From Moringa oleifera (Eukaryota; Streptophyta; Magnoliopsida; Brassicales; Moringaceae), in NCBI GenBank assembly GCA_021397835.1, contig JAJFZO010000836.1, forward strand, positions 558,001 to 622,000: 64,000 nt of DNA, read 5' to 3'. The notes beneath the pieces were generated by a model that had not been told where the DNA came from, searched no databases, and saw only the letters and a program-made list of their open reading frames with translations. Position 1 is the first letter of the stretch. Every line of letters starts with the position of its first letter. The translations under genes were made by a program, and so were the position numbers. Positions 44,286 through 56,426 of the stretch are shown piece by piece.

Positions 44286-45021
44286 GGCTATTCGAGCTTA
44301 TGGCTATGAGGACATCTTGTGGGTACCTTAGCTTCGTTAATATAAGAAAGCTTAGCGAGTAAGAAGAAGAGAATGGAGTGAAGAAACATGAGCATGTGAA
44401 TGAAACTCTTTTGTTCTCATGTCATGCATGATAGGTCCCTTTACTTAGTCTAATTTGTGTCCACATTATCATCTCCCCAAAAAGAACAAGTACTTTTAGT
44501 CTCTTTTGAAGCCATTCTTTAAGTTAAGTTTACCCAACACTTTCCTTCATATTATCTTAAATTAGGGTTTAATATGATATTATGTTCGGAATTATCTAAA
44601 AAGATTTTTTGTTAAAGTTATATAAAATATTTTTTATTTTAATAATAATAATTATTAACACACATCATATAGTTTTTGTTTTTCAAAAATTTAAATTTTT
44701 ATAGAATAAAAAATAATTTTGATCTGATCATTAAAGGCAAAATTATTGATTATTAAAATTTCAAAACTTTAAAATATCATAACTTTACACTTAGCAGTTC
44801 GGTCAAAATGATTTTTTTTTATTTAATTTTACTCAATTTTTCAATCTAAACATCATAAAAAAAAACTATATGGAATAAAAAAAATCATCCCGCTTTGATC
44901 ATCAAAAACAAAGTTATTGATTATCAAAATTATAAAATTTTTAAAAAACATAACTTAATTAATTTATGCTAAGATAATCGGATTGGAATGATTCTTTTTA
45001 ATTATTCTACTTAGTTTTTAA

Positions 45022-45186
45022 CATGAACACGGATATCTGAAAATGGGCACACATAGATACCTGATCAACACCAAAGTATGCCCAGAAGACGCAAATCTAC
45101 AAATGCAAGCACCTAAAGAACAAGAAGGAACAAAGGAATTTGATGTATCAATGCTGAAGGTCAAGCAAGTGGAAAGCTGGCCATGA
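45022..45186 (+). other. Short unrecognised open frame
   Basis: An uninterrupted frame with its first ATG at 45043 and stop at 45184-45186, encoding 47 residues (starts MGTHRYLINTKVCPEDANLQ, ends VKQVESWP). Codon composition is balanced and unlike the A+T-rich flanks, so it may be an exon or a fragment of a lost gene. No family recognised, and no convincing splice context. Confidence 0.2.
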
Positions 45187-45914
45187 GAAAATGCCTTGGC
45201 ACACACTAAAGCAGAGAGGAAGTAAGCCTCATTTTCACATTCTCATTCAACATTACCACGGAAAATACGGAATGATCATATGCATATACATATTCCAAAG
45301 AGAATTGATGGTTCACATTCGTACCTTATATTAATGCTGGTGATGATACCTAAAATTGGGTGGATGCATGGTGAAAGAATCGATCATAAAACATAATTTT
45401 TTGTATGAGAAAGTTGAGATTAATTTACGGATAGAAGAGAAGACAAAAGTCTACAGTCCGATCCAAATAACTCTGATGTTCAAGTGAGTGAAAAGTTTAG
45501 CAGCGTAAAAGTGATTGAAAAGTTTTAATCTTTGAAACTTATAAGAAGTTTTCAAAGATCCGAAGAGGTGGAGTTGTTTGTCTTAGCATTCTAACAATAG
45601 ATTTTGGACCTTTGGACTTGCATATGATATATCAATATTATTCCATCCAAGATGGTAATTTTATTTTTTAAGAAAATTAAAAATTAAAAATTTTTATATT
45701 AAATTTTGATTTAAAATTTTTTAAAGATATCAAAAACTAAATTATTATTATAAAAAAAAACCCTTATTTACTTTTCTCGAATTCATTGGGCTGCAAACTT
45801 TAAATTAAAAATAATAATTTTTAAGATAAATATTATTTTAAGTCTTAAGTTTTATTCTCTCTCCAATCAAATTTTTACTTTTAAAACTTATTTAAACAAA
45901 TATTCATATTTCAA

Positions 45915-46045
45915 ATTGATCTAAATTGAACTGCATTTAAAATTTTAAATATTAAAAATATTTAACTTAGAGATATTTTACTATAAATTTTAACTTGCGA
46001 TTTTATATATATATAAAAAAAATATTCAAGCTATCATCATAAAAA
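45915..46045 (-). repeat. Dispersed A+T-rich repeat, reverse copy
   Basis: Clear reverse match to the core at 47552-47690: it ends in CAAGCTATCATCATAAAAAA, the complement of the TTTTATGATGATAACTTAGA start there, with ACTATAAATTTTAACTTGCG between. Confidence 0.6.
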
Positions 46046-47551
46046 AGTTTAAAATTTTTTAAATACTAATTTTTTTTTCAAAAATATAATATCAAATTTT
46101 TAAAAATTTATAAAAAATAATTGATTAATTGAAAATTTTTTAAATTTGAGAGATAAAATCGAAATAAAGTGTGAAATCTATTTAAATAATTCTTAGCTAA
46201 TTTAACAATGAAAAAGTTATTAATTTTTTATAATTATTTTGAGTTAAAATCTAATTTGAACAAAATCAATAGATCAAAATTTATTTCAATACGTTTTAAA
46301 AGTTAGCATTTGATTGGAGAGTAAGAAGCAAACTTAAGATTTTAAATAATATTTTATCTAATTATTTATTATTAAACAAGTAAAATTTTTAAAATTTTTT
46401 AAATAATATATTTTTTAAATATTTTCAAAAGTTTTTAATACTACAGATGATTTTATGTTTTTTTTAAAAAGAAATTATTATTTTTAAGCAAAAAGAGAAA
46501 CACTTTCTCTTAAAAAGTAGAATGTAATTAAAAAAAAAAAAAAAGAAAACCTCACTTACTTAAAACCCTGAGTGAGTTTGATACTGTACCAGAAAAAGAT
46601 TTTCCATAAAATGATTTATCTTGAAAAGAAACCGACTACCTTGCATTATTATTAAGTTGAATCACTTTATAAGGAAATTCTCAGCTACCACTAGATAATT
46701 AGGACCATAATTTTTAGAGTAGTCAATGTTGAAATCTTTATAGGAGGGTACTCTATGTCTTGGTGATCATGTGAAGTTTGGTTTTCATATTCTATTTCAA
46801 TATAAGGTATTCTTGTAGGGTTCCTTAAGTAGGTTTAGTTAATTTTGCTCATTAGCACATGATGAGTGTTTTCAATATTATGAAACAGAGAGGATCCAAG
46901 TGCAAGAGATTGAGCCATGGAAGCAATGTCTAGCAATTTATCTTATGAATTGATTTAGGGTTGATTGTGCACCAAATTTATTGATCAATGGTTTTTTTTT
47001 TTAACTTTGGAACGCCAAGAAGGCAAATTGCAATCCCAGCCACAAATTGCAATGAATTAGGGATCACCCTAGACAGATCATAGGACACTGCATGCCTTGT
47101 CCAATATTCATGGCCTCATGACATGTTAATTTGGGCATGACTCAGTTTCTTGATTTGGCAATATGCAACCGTTTTTGTGAAGATTATGAGTTATTACTCA
47201 TTTAATTTTTACTTATTTTTTTAAAAATTATTCTTTTATAATATAAAATATACATTAAAATTTTTTAAATAAAATTTACATAAAATTTTAATGTTTATTC
47301 TATATTACTGATCAAACTCTCATGTTCAAAAAATGATAAATCGAATTTTAATTTTTAATTTGATTTAAATTAAACTTTATATTAATTAATTATAAAAAAT
47401 TAAAAATATTTTTATAATTTAAATAAATTATTTACTTTATTTTATGTTTATCCTTTAAATTTAAATAATATTTTTATATAAGATATATTTTTATGAATTT
47501 TTTAAAATTTTAAAAATATATAGTTTTAATACCCATAAAATTTTGAGACTT

Positions 47552-47690
47552 TTTATGATGATAACTTAGAATATTTTTTTACATTTGTAAAAAAATTCAA
47601 ATCAAAGTTCATTACATAACATCTTCACTTTGAATATTTTTAATTTTCAAAATTTTCAATAAAATTTTAATTTAAATCAAATTAATACAT
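47552..47690 (+). repeat. Dispersed A+T-rich repeat, reference copy
   Basis: Blocks in order: TTTTATGATGATAACTTAGA, ATATTTTTTTACATTTGTAA, AAATTCAAATCAAAGTTCAT, TACATAAC, a CTTTGAATATTTTTAATTTT block, and a tail AATTTAAATCAAATTAATAC. At least nine other places in the window show several of these blocks in the same or exactly reversed order, beyond what equal base composition alone should give. I saw no terminal inverted repeat, target-site duplication or coding capacity. A non-autonomous, old transposable-element family is the likeliest reading. Confidence 0.55.
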
Positions 47691-47825
47691 CAAAATTTAA
47701 TTTATCATTTTTTAAAAATAAAAATTTGATGAATAATATAAATAGCAAAGTTTTACAAAAATTTTATCCAAAAATTTTATACAATATTTATTTTTTTATT
47801 TTATACATTTGTTAAAAATTTTGCA

Positions 47826-47890
47826 TAACCAACTTTAATTTGAATTTTTCACAAATGTAACATAATATTTGATCAACCATCATGCAAAAT
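47826..47890 (-). repeat. Dispersed A+T-rich repeat, partial reverse copy
   Basis: CAACTTTAATTTGAATTTTT followed by CACAAATGTAACATAATATT and GATCAACCATCATG. In reverse complement this gives the ATGATGGTTGATC start and the ACATTTGTG-AAAAATTCAAA core. It lies 140 bases downstream of the direct reference copy, so the two face each other. Confidence 0.5.
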
Positions 47891-48249
47891 TTTAATGTTT
47901 TAAAAAAATTACACTACCAAAACTTTTAAAAATTCAGAAATTAAAATTTAAAAATAAACTAAAAATTAAAATACAAAATTTATTAAATTATTTTAAAAAT
48001 ATTTTAATAATAAAAATATTTGTATTTTTCATAACCACCAAAACCAAAATCTAATTTAAACTAACTTAAAAATTTAAATGCACAATTAATTTAATCGATA
48101 TGCTAAAATATACACTTAACGAAATAATTTAACTTTTTTCATTTATTTTATAGTATAAAAAGTTTTAATAATTTATTATATTAAATCATCAAACATTAAC
48201 ATCCTTTCAAAAAACAAAATCAACAAAGTTAAAGAGTATCAAGACAGTT

Positions 48250-48898
48250 CACTTAAGAGTGTGCATATAATTATGATAATGTAATGGAAAACTAAATTAT
48301 TGGTGTGACTAAGTCAGCAGTGAGGCAGCAATTGCATATGCAATATCTGCATAAGCACCTCCATTCAAGCACAGAGTTCATCTTTAACACCAACGGCCAA
48401 CCACACCCGAGACCAGATACTGCACAAAGTAGTTGGGCCAACAAATACATTTAATCTATTTTAGCCAACAATATGAATGCATCAGACACGGTTTTGGGTA
48501 GATCTCTGGTGCAAGATAAAGCACAAAGGTAGGATCCACAGCAATGCAGTGGCTTACGCAAATCTGATGTCCAAGAGAAACAGAATCATGAGCATTCAAT
48601 TCAAACCAATCTGGTAAAAAACATGCTTTAAAACGATACAAATGTGTTGCCCCTGATGGCTTATGGGATCCCTTAACATGGTTTGTCTGCTTTGATCTTA
48701 GTTACAAGCCAACTGACTTAGTATGTTTGATGATCCTATAGTTGCAACTGGGAATTTTCCCAAATAAAACAGAGAAATGCGTGATAGAACTGATACACAG
48801 CCAACAAGATGTCATAATATACACAAATCTAGATATCACAGACAGGGTTCCCACAATATTAGGAGTTGTCTAGTCAATTTAGTCAGGACCTGCTTCGC
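48250..48898 (-). other. Probable RABF1 3' untranslated region
   Basis: About 650 bases downstream of the RABF1 stop with clearly higher G+C than the spacer beyond 48240. No protein-like frame. The boundary is inferred from composition only. Confidence 0.35.
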
Positions 48899-51800
48899 TC
48901 ATGAAGCCAGAGGTCGAGGGAGTCGTTTAGCAATTTCCTGCCAAAGTGAGGAGGGTCAGTATCATGCAGGAATCAAGAATCAAACATAAAATGCAGAGAA
49001 TGACCCTAAGCATCACCAAACCTAGTGGACACATGCTGCTGCACGACTAATTGCATTTTGTGATTTCTTCAAGTAAATGCTATGAAGAAATGCATCATAT
49101 GCCCGTTATACATTTTTCAAGTGATTGGTCATAACAAGAACATTATAGAGAAACTATTTTACTAAAGCATATTATTAGTAAATTTCCAATATGAGTAAAG
49201 AAAGGGTGACCGTGGATAAGCCAGAGGGCAATTTTTGCCTTAACTTGAAGTGACAAGCATTCAAGCATATATGGTAGTGAAACTCTCATTTTAATCAAAA
49301 CATCGACACAGTCCAGCCAAAGGATATTATCAAAATTCAGAATTTTAAAGAACAAAACCTTAACCATGGTGCCAGAGGAAATAATCATAAATATTGCAAC
49401 TAAGACATCAATTCAAGGCATGGCATGTAAAGCAGGTGAAGGTAAGAAAGAGGAAAAGACTCCACACACGTTGCCTTCAATAATGACTTGATCCCCTTTG
49501 ATTGCTACAGTCTACTTCATATTGCCAGTAGGCATCATGATAATAAAAATGTATTCAGCTCTCTTTATGATTCTCAAAATTGTCAAGAAATCAAAAGAGT
49601 GGTCCAAGTCAACTTATGGTTCACTATGGTAGGAAGTCAGCATTTCTCCACAGGTAAAAAAAAAAAAAGCACAAGAAATGTGCGATTTTGAGGTTCAAAT
49701 CACCAAATTTTACGTCGAGGCATTAGATGTGTCTCCATGGCAGTAAGACAAAACATAAACTACTACCCAGCATCCCAATAGCTTAATCTCATAGCCTAAT
49801 CACAGAGCTGCAAGATGGGACAGGTTAACCAAGCAGCCAATTAGATTAGCCATTTTTGTTCAGGTTAGAGAACATCGTGTTATGCATATTGAAGTTGTTC
49901 TTCATGATTTCTGAGTGAAATGATTTGGATAGTTCAAGGTTAGTGAAAAGAGGAATGAACAATGTTCAGCAACGACTGGTGACAAAGCAGTTCGAGATGC
50001 CATATCATAGCAAGGCATCAGGATTTGACTCTTGTGTCCACACTATGCATCTCAAATCTAATGACCGCATGGTTTTCAAAGTTCTCTTATCTTAAAGAAA
50101 GAAAAGGTAATGATAGCAATTAAATCAGAGTCTTATGCAGATAGTTCATTACAGTTATAATTGAAGCTAGTAGAATCACACCACAATATGAAAAGAAATA
50201 AGTCAGAAATACCTCAAAGAGTTGATTTATATTATCTGCTGTCTTTGCAGATGTCTCAATAAAGAACATCCCATTCTTCTCTGCATGGTCGAGGCCATCC
50301 TTCAAGAATAAAAAATCACTTGTGACATCAGTAAAGATAATTCTTCAGACACATGGGGATAGATTCAGTTGCAGGGGATCACACTCACTTGTGCTGGTAC
50401 TTCTCGTTTCTCATGAAGATCAGCTTTGTTACCAACTAAAGCCATGACTATGTCTGGGCTCCCATGTTTTTGTAGCTCCTGTTATCAATTGTTACCAAAA
50501 TGAAAATTTCAATTGAGAAAATAGCAAGTGAAAAACGACATATAGGGTTCATGCAACAGCCTGTAGGGACCGTCAATGCAGTTGGTGAATAAGCTTTTAT
50601 GAAAACAGATTGGCAAATGACCATCAACAGGATTGAGTTGCCAAACACCCCACCCAACCCAAACTGCAAATAGAAGAGGAAAAAAAGAAATGTTTCATTT
50701 CCCTTCATATACCCCATAAACAATAATTATATATTGTTTTTGCTCCATGGAAATATTATGCTAGAACTATTGCTTTTTTACCATTGTTCTCAAGGTATAC
50801 ATATAACTTCTTCGACAAGCAAGACAAGTGTAGTTGGCTAGAAGTCATCATTCAGTTAAAAAAAAAAAAAAATGCACTTAGGTTATGAGACCAAAAATCC
50901 TATATAGCATGCTCATAAGTTCAAAGAACAACAAAATGTTAAAATGCTGCCGAAAAGAATGTATAACATATTGAAGTGTAGTAGCACACAGCAAACAAGA
51001 TATCCAGTCAACCAAGACCAAGACCCAATCCAATGTCCAATTGAAACCAAAGCCCACAATAACCCAGCAACAACCATGTCACCATCCTATTACTTCAGAA
51101 ATTGATGGAATTCGGTGGGGACCTTGCCCATTTAGATTTAAGAATATGTTGTTGAAGGCAAGGGGATTTGAGCAGCTAGTAAAGGAGTGGTGGAAGGGAG
51201 CTACGATGGATGGCCATGCGAGTTTTGCGGTGGCAAGAAAGTTCAAGATACTAATAAGTAGAAGTTAAAAAATGGAGTAAGAAGCATATTGGTGGCGTGG
51301 GGGAAAACGAAAGAGAGGCTATGGATGGAATTGCAAAAGATCCATAAACACAAAATGAGGGGTGGTAGTATGGGGGAGATTCAATGTAGAGGATAGAGGT
51401 GTGTAAGGAGCTTTCACCAATGTTAAAGATGGAAGAAATCTCATGGTGACAAAAAACTAAAGCTTTGTGGCCAAAAGAAAGGGACAAAACTACGAGGTTC
51501 TTTTACTAGGTAGCAAATGTACATCAGAGGTTCAACTTTGTCATTAAGATTTAGATAGATATGAAATGGTGGAAGCTAAAAAGGAAGTAGAAAATATTAT
51601 AGTCAGTTGTATCAAGAAAGTAAGGGTCGGAGACCTAAACTAGATGAGATGGACTTCAAAGTGATCGATAATGAGCTCAAACAGAGGATAGAGTTACCAT
51701 TCAAGGAGGACGAGGTGAGGGGTGCACTACATGAGGACAAGACTCCTGACCGGATGGATTCACTATGGTATTCCCAAAGTTACTCTGGACGATTATGAAA

Positions 51801-54800
51801 AGCGACATAATGCGATTATTTAAGGAGTTTCATGCTACTGGTGAGTTTGCACATTCTTTAAATTGTACTTTCATGGTGTTGATTCCTAAGAAAGTAAGGG
51901 TAAACAACATTAGAGACTTCGGAACTATCAGCTTGGTGGTGTGGGTACACAAAATGGTAGCAAAGATGCGAGCAAATCGACTTAGATCAATGGTGGGAAA
52001 GGCAGTGAGCTAGAGACGAAATGCTTTTGTCGAAAGCAAACAAATTTTAGATGCAATTCTCATTGCTAATGAGGTTGCGAATAACCAAGTGAAATCGAGG
52101 AAGAAAGGTATTTGTTGTTAACTCGACATAGAGAAGGCATACAATCATGTGTCTTAAGCTTTGTGATATACAAAGTCGAGGAGGGTAGATAGTGGAGAGA
52201 ATCAGTGCAATTAGGTCTACAAATGCATATCAACGGCGTCCTTTGCAATTTGGTGAATGGAGATCCTACACAAGTTTTTAGTTTGATAAGAGGGTCAAGG
52301 AAATGAGATCCTCTATCAACATTTAATAAAACATTACTAGGAAAATGGTTGCAGACATATATAGTGAAGAGGGAGGGCCTATGGAAGGGGTAGTGGAGGC
52401 TAAATATGGAGAGATAAGAGAGATGGATAACAGTGAGCCGGAGGGAAACATATGAGTCTAGTGTGTGGAAAGCAATCAAGAAAGGGGTGGGAGGAGTTAG
52501 AGTCTAGGGTGACGCTTAAAGTGGGAAAAGAAAACACAATAAAGTTTTGGTATGACAAATGGTGTGGAAACAAATCCATTAAAAGAAGACTATCTTGGTT
52601 TGTACTCTTTAGCATGCAACACAAAATGCATAAATTCGCAAATGCAAGGAGGTAAGTGAGACGGGGAGTCTCTTGGTGTCTCCAGTTCGGGAGGAATTAC
52701 CAAAAATGTTTTATTTTATGCTTATGACTTAGAATTTTATTGATGGATGATTATATATTGTCACTTATAATTATGTTAATGGGTAACACAAATTATTAAT
52801 TACTGGAACAAAAACATTCATGTTTAATTTTTTGTTTTAATACATTTTACCAAAGTATAATTTTAAATATTATTCATCTATGTTTTCCTAATATCATAAT
52901 AATTATTAAAATATAAGATATCATTTTTTCTCAATTGAAAATATACAAATCTAATTAAAAGGTTATACGAATAAAATTGTAATAATTCATTTCGATTTCA
53001 AATCGAAGTAAATGTATGAATCAGATTCTAATTCAGATTCATGAAACCTAAGTAAACAACTTATTTTGAATCTAGCAGATAAAAATTGATGCATCATTAT
53101 ATACATTCTCATTTAGATTGAATTGTAATTTTTTAATAACATTGGTCATTGCTAAAATGCGCAATTAAGGATACAAGAACGATACCCATAGGGAAAAAAA
53201 TGAATGCAAGTAAACAGAGAAAAGGAATAAACAACTGTACGAGCCGGTGAGAACTACCTTAACCCAATATTGTGCTTTGTTAAATGACTCTGGGCTTGTT
53301 ATGTCATACACAATAACAGCAGCAGCAGCTCCCCTGTAGTATAGTGGTGCCAATGCAGCATACCTGATGAAGACAGTAAATAACTAATGCTCTTGTAAAG
53401 AAGGAGGGCATTCAGGAAAGAGACCAGAACAGAGAGGGGAGTAGAATCCCTAAGCATTACAGCATGAGCTTTTCCTACATATTGTACAATATTAAATTTT
53501 TGTGTGCATGTGCTAACATGGTGTGGCTCATGATACCTCTCCTGGCCAGCAGTGTCCCATATTTCAAACTTAACTGTAGTAGAATCTTGCAAAGCTATTG
53601 TTTGTGACAAGAAAGAGGCTCCAACTGTCACCTGAGATGACATAAATCAACAAATGTAAGTAATTCTCCATTAAATGTTTTTTTTAAGTAAAATTTCCAT
53701 TAAATATTAGGCCTTTAAGATAGAGTAAAGAAGTTTATATCCATATTGGTGCAGGAAACTTAAAATAAAACAGGTATCTAGTTGATAGCATTGACATGCG
53801 CAGATATTCCTCACCTTGGATGTTGGATCAAACTGGCCACGAACAAAACGAAGAACAATACAACTTTTACCAACACCAGAATCACCTAACAAAACCAGCT
53901 GCATGAATAAATAAAAGGAAAAGTTAGTTGAATTTCAGTAAAAAAGTTTGTTAAACGAAGATTAGTTCTAAGGCATTTCTTAGCAGATGAAGCTGAAAAA
54001 GAGGGAGGAGAAAACACTCTCCAAAACCATTAATCTTTTGCTTGGTCATATTATCCCACAAAGAGCAAAAGCTAACTCCAACTTCCACTTAGGAAATGTC
54101 TTTTAAATCAAGATGCTAATGCATTTTTCCTCTAAACCTGAAAATGTCCTGTTCATACTTGTGTTGTCACTCTTTGAAAGTCCATACAATTGTACACTCA
54201 TGTCAGTAAAAGATTTGCTATATGGTTAGAATTTCAGATGAAGAGGAAAAGAAAATTCATGTCAAATGACACTAGAGTAAAGACCCTTTATTGAAGTGAG
54301 CCCATAACAGGCATGCCCTATTTTGTATGGAGAATACCCAGTATAGGACAATTTATGACTCACAACTTACAACTTTCCAGCTGTTTGAGCACATAGTACA
54401 TCATTGAGGCAAATACCAATAACAACACTCTTCCAATCCAAAACATATAAACCCAGGTTTATTTGTTCATGATCAGATTTGAACATAAGTGAGACTGAAA
54501 GCACACAAAGCAGGCTTACTGATCAAAGAAACGTTATGTAAATTAAGATGGCCTCTTCCTCACAAATCAGGCAACAATTTCTTAGCAGATGAAGGTTAGA
54601 GATACACAAGCCCAAAGGTATCAATAAACAATGTATTGAGTCAACATCACATCATGTCAAACAGCTAATATATCATCTTCTTTAACATAAATCACCTCAA
54701 ACTCATGCAAACTACAAGATAAGGAATTAAGACAAATTAAATCATCCACAAAGTTGAAGAAACCAAAAGATAGACTATTAAGAAACTATGTGAAAAGCAA

Positions 54801-56399
54801 ATATATTCAAATTATCAATCTAAAGTTCTTAAATGTCCCTAGATTCTCCACATTCCAGATACCTGAACTGTGTTATCTGATATCACCACTAACACATGCA
54901 GACATCAACACCATTACTAGAAGGTAACAAGCATGAAGCAACCAAAAGAAAAAAGAAGGAAAAAAAATAAGGTGGCAGCAAAGACTTAAGTTGAACGAGA
55001 CTGGAACATGGATCATCGGGTGGTGAATTAATCTAGAATCAAAGTCATCCACATGAGACCCACTGACATCATTTAGTTGGCAACCACCGGTTTTTTCCTG
55101 GCTATCCAATCAAGTAAAGCCTTCAAAGCAGAAAAAAGTTGCATAGGAACAACAAAAACAACAGTTTCACTTCCGTGAATGAAAAGACATTATAAAAATT
55201 TTAAGGACAATATGAAGACAGGACCATACTTCACCATCAGGTCCTCTAAATTTCTCTATAGATTGGTCACATTAACTTGTGAATTCTAAAAAGCTAGCTC
55301 CAACTTACACTCAAGTAAATATCCCTTAAATCTAAATACCAATGACTGTCATGTTCTTCTCGCACTGTCACTCATTGAATGTCTATACAGTTGTAGAGAT
55401 CCTGCAGTCGAGTGACCATATACCAATGATTTGAACTTTTTTCATGAACTTTTTAAATTTATTTTGTCTTGATGAGACAACAGAAAACATAGTCCACCCC
55501 AAATTTGAATAAAGCATTTGGAGACTTTTTCAGGTTGAAAAATTATCTTCCAAATATTTCCATCACCAACACTGCTGATAACCAAACTTTCCAGTAACAT
55601 CCATAGTATGCTCAACTTGGGCACAACAGCTATTATTAATTGCATAATGAAGAGTGAAGAGGACTTCTAAACAAACTAATGCAACATTACACAGATTCCT
55701 GCATCAGCTAACTGGCAACGGCATTCACAATGACTAAAACCAATTTAGAAATAATGAACAAAACTAAGATGAAAAAAGATGATGGCAAAGGAAAGCAAAA
55801 AGGCAAAGAAAAAATAAACAAGAAAAACAATTTGGCAAACCTTTCCACTATGTTCACTTACTTCCCCACATTACATCACAAAATCTAGCAAGAAAATGAT
55901 CAAAATTGAAGTTGAAGAATCATAGACTATTATCATCTCAAACCATAAGTTGCCTAATAAAAACGATCTCCCAATAATTCACCTTTACACGTAGATTTTT
56001 GGCATCAGGCGCTCCAGCATTCTCTGAATTGTTAAGTGGACTACTCGACCGGCCAGAATTCTATCTGCAAAATAACACCAAAAATTTCAGAACAATAAAA
56101 AGCAACAAGAATCTCCAAACGGGCACTATATGAAAGCCTTTTATCAACAACCCCTGGTTAAAATTCACAAAAACCATACTGAATCATAATCCCAATTTTC
56201 CAAGATTCTCCACCAACCCTAACTCTTTCACCACACAAAATCAAGTAAATGAACCATATAATCAATATCATTAACGTGCGTCCCACAAAATCCTATAATT
56301 CTTTAATCTCAACCAGTAAAATCCATCATGGAATTAAAGGAGTCGAGGGAATTGAAACATGAATAATCATTTACCTGGGAGCGAAGCGGAGCAACCCAT
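48899..56399 (-). CDS. RABF1: Rab5-type small GTPase RABF1/ARA6, with an apparent one-base deletion at the start of exon 2
   Basis: Plant-specific Rab5 paralogue on late endosomes and the plasma membrane, anchored by N-terminal lipids rather than prenylation. Exons: 56399-56375, 56064-55983, 53898-53815, 53631-53537, 53363-53258, 50478-50389, 50299-50213 and 48937-48899. Exon 1 encodes MGCSASLP, the Met-Gly-Cys myristoylation/palmitoylation start typical of ARA6. G motifs are [26 protein letters not shown] and ETSAKTADN. The effector stretch [19 protein letters not shown] is exon 4. The protein ends KRLPRPLAS without prenylation cysteines. Exons sum to 608 nt, one short of a multiple of three. 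Exon 2 reads cleanly from [16 protein letters not shown] onward, but only if one base is added near 56060. As given, translation from the MGC start meets a stop in exon 2 after about 34 codons. Error or real lesion cannot be told here. Intron 5 holds a LINE fragment. Confidence 0.9.
51041..52660 (+). mobile_element. Degenerate L1-type LINE, antisense in RABF1 intron 5
   Basis: Decayed non-LTR retrotransposon. In order along the plus strand: the linker after the endonuclease ([20 protein letters not shown], then EWWKG) at 51100-51200; a reverse-transcriptase N-part ([20 protein letters not shown], 51670-51740); [25 protein letters not shown], an FGTISLV equivalent of [27 protein letters not shown] (51810-52010); [19 protein letters not shown] and [10 protein letters not shown] (52020-52150); and the C-terminal [20 protein letters not shown] with WYDKWCG (52480-52570). 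Stops and frame shifts interrupt it. The FADD-type catalytic box is not visible and seems lost to an internal deletion. Both ends are approximate; I could not identify a poly-A tail or target-site duplication. Confidence 0.85.
53970..55450. repeat. Diverged internal duplications within RABF1 intron 2
   Basis: A segment at about 54045-54240 resembles one at about 55262-55430: AAAAGCTAACTCCAACTTCC against AAAAGCTAGCTCCAACTTAC, then TGTTGTCACTCTTTGAAAGT against CGCACTGTCACTCATTGAAT, then TCCATACAATTGTA against GTCTATACAGTTGTA. Separately, the 18-mer ATTTCTTAGCAGATGAAG occurs near 53975 and again near 54577. The 2.1 kb intron therefore grew partly by duplication or by insertion of related repeats. 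Confidence 0.5.
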
Positions 56400-56410
56400 A
56401 ACTCGTATGA

Positions 56411-56426
56411 TATATATATATATATA
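56411..56426. repeat. (TA)8 in the RABF1 5' leader
   Basis: Pure TA run ending 12 bases upstream of the RABF1 start codon on the minus strand. It is probably in the transcribed leader, but the transcription start is not visible. Confidence 0.85.

Larger units (their letters stand above)
44345..48240. other. A+T-rich intergenic region between SAUR and RABF1
   Basis: About 3.9 kb. Less A+T-rich patches lie at about 45015-45310 (a small open frame, listed separately), 45400-45650 and 46560-47200. Several dispersed A+T-rich repeat copies occur in both orientations. No recognisable gene. Confidence 0.6.

Noticed and set aside
44113..44331. Plus-strand frame with poly-Ser
   Set aside because: Complement of the acidic Glu/Asp stretch of the SAUR gene.
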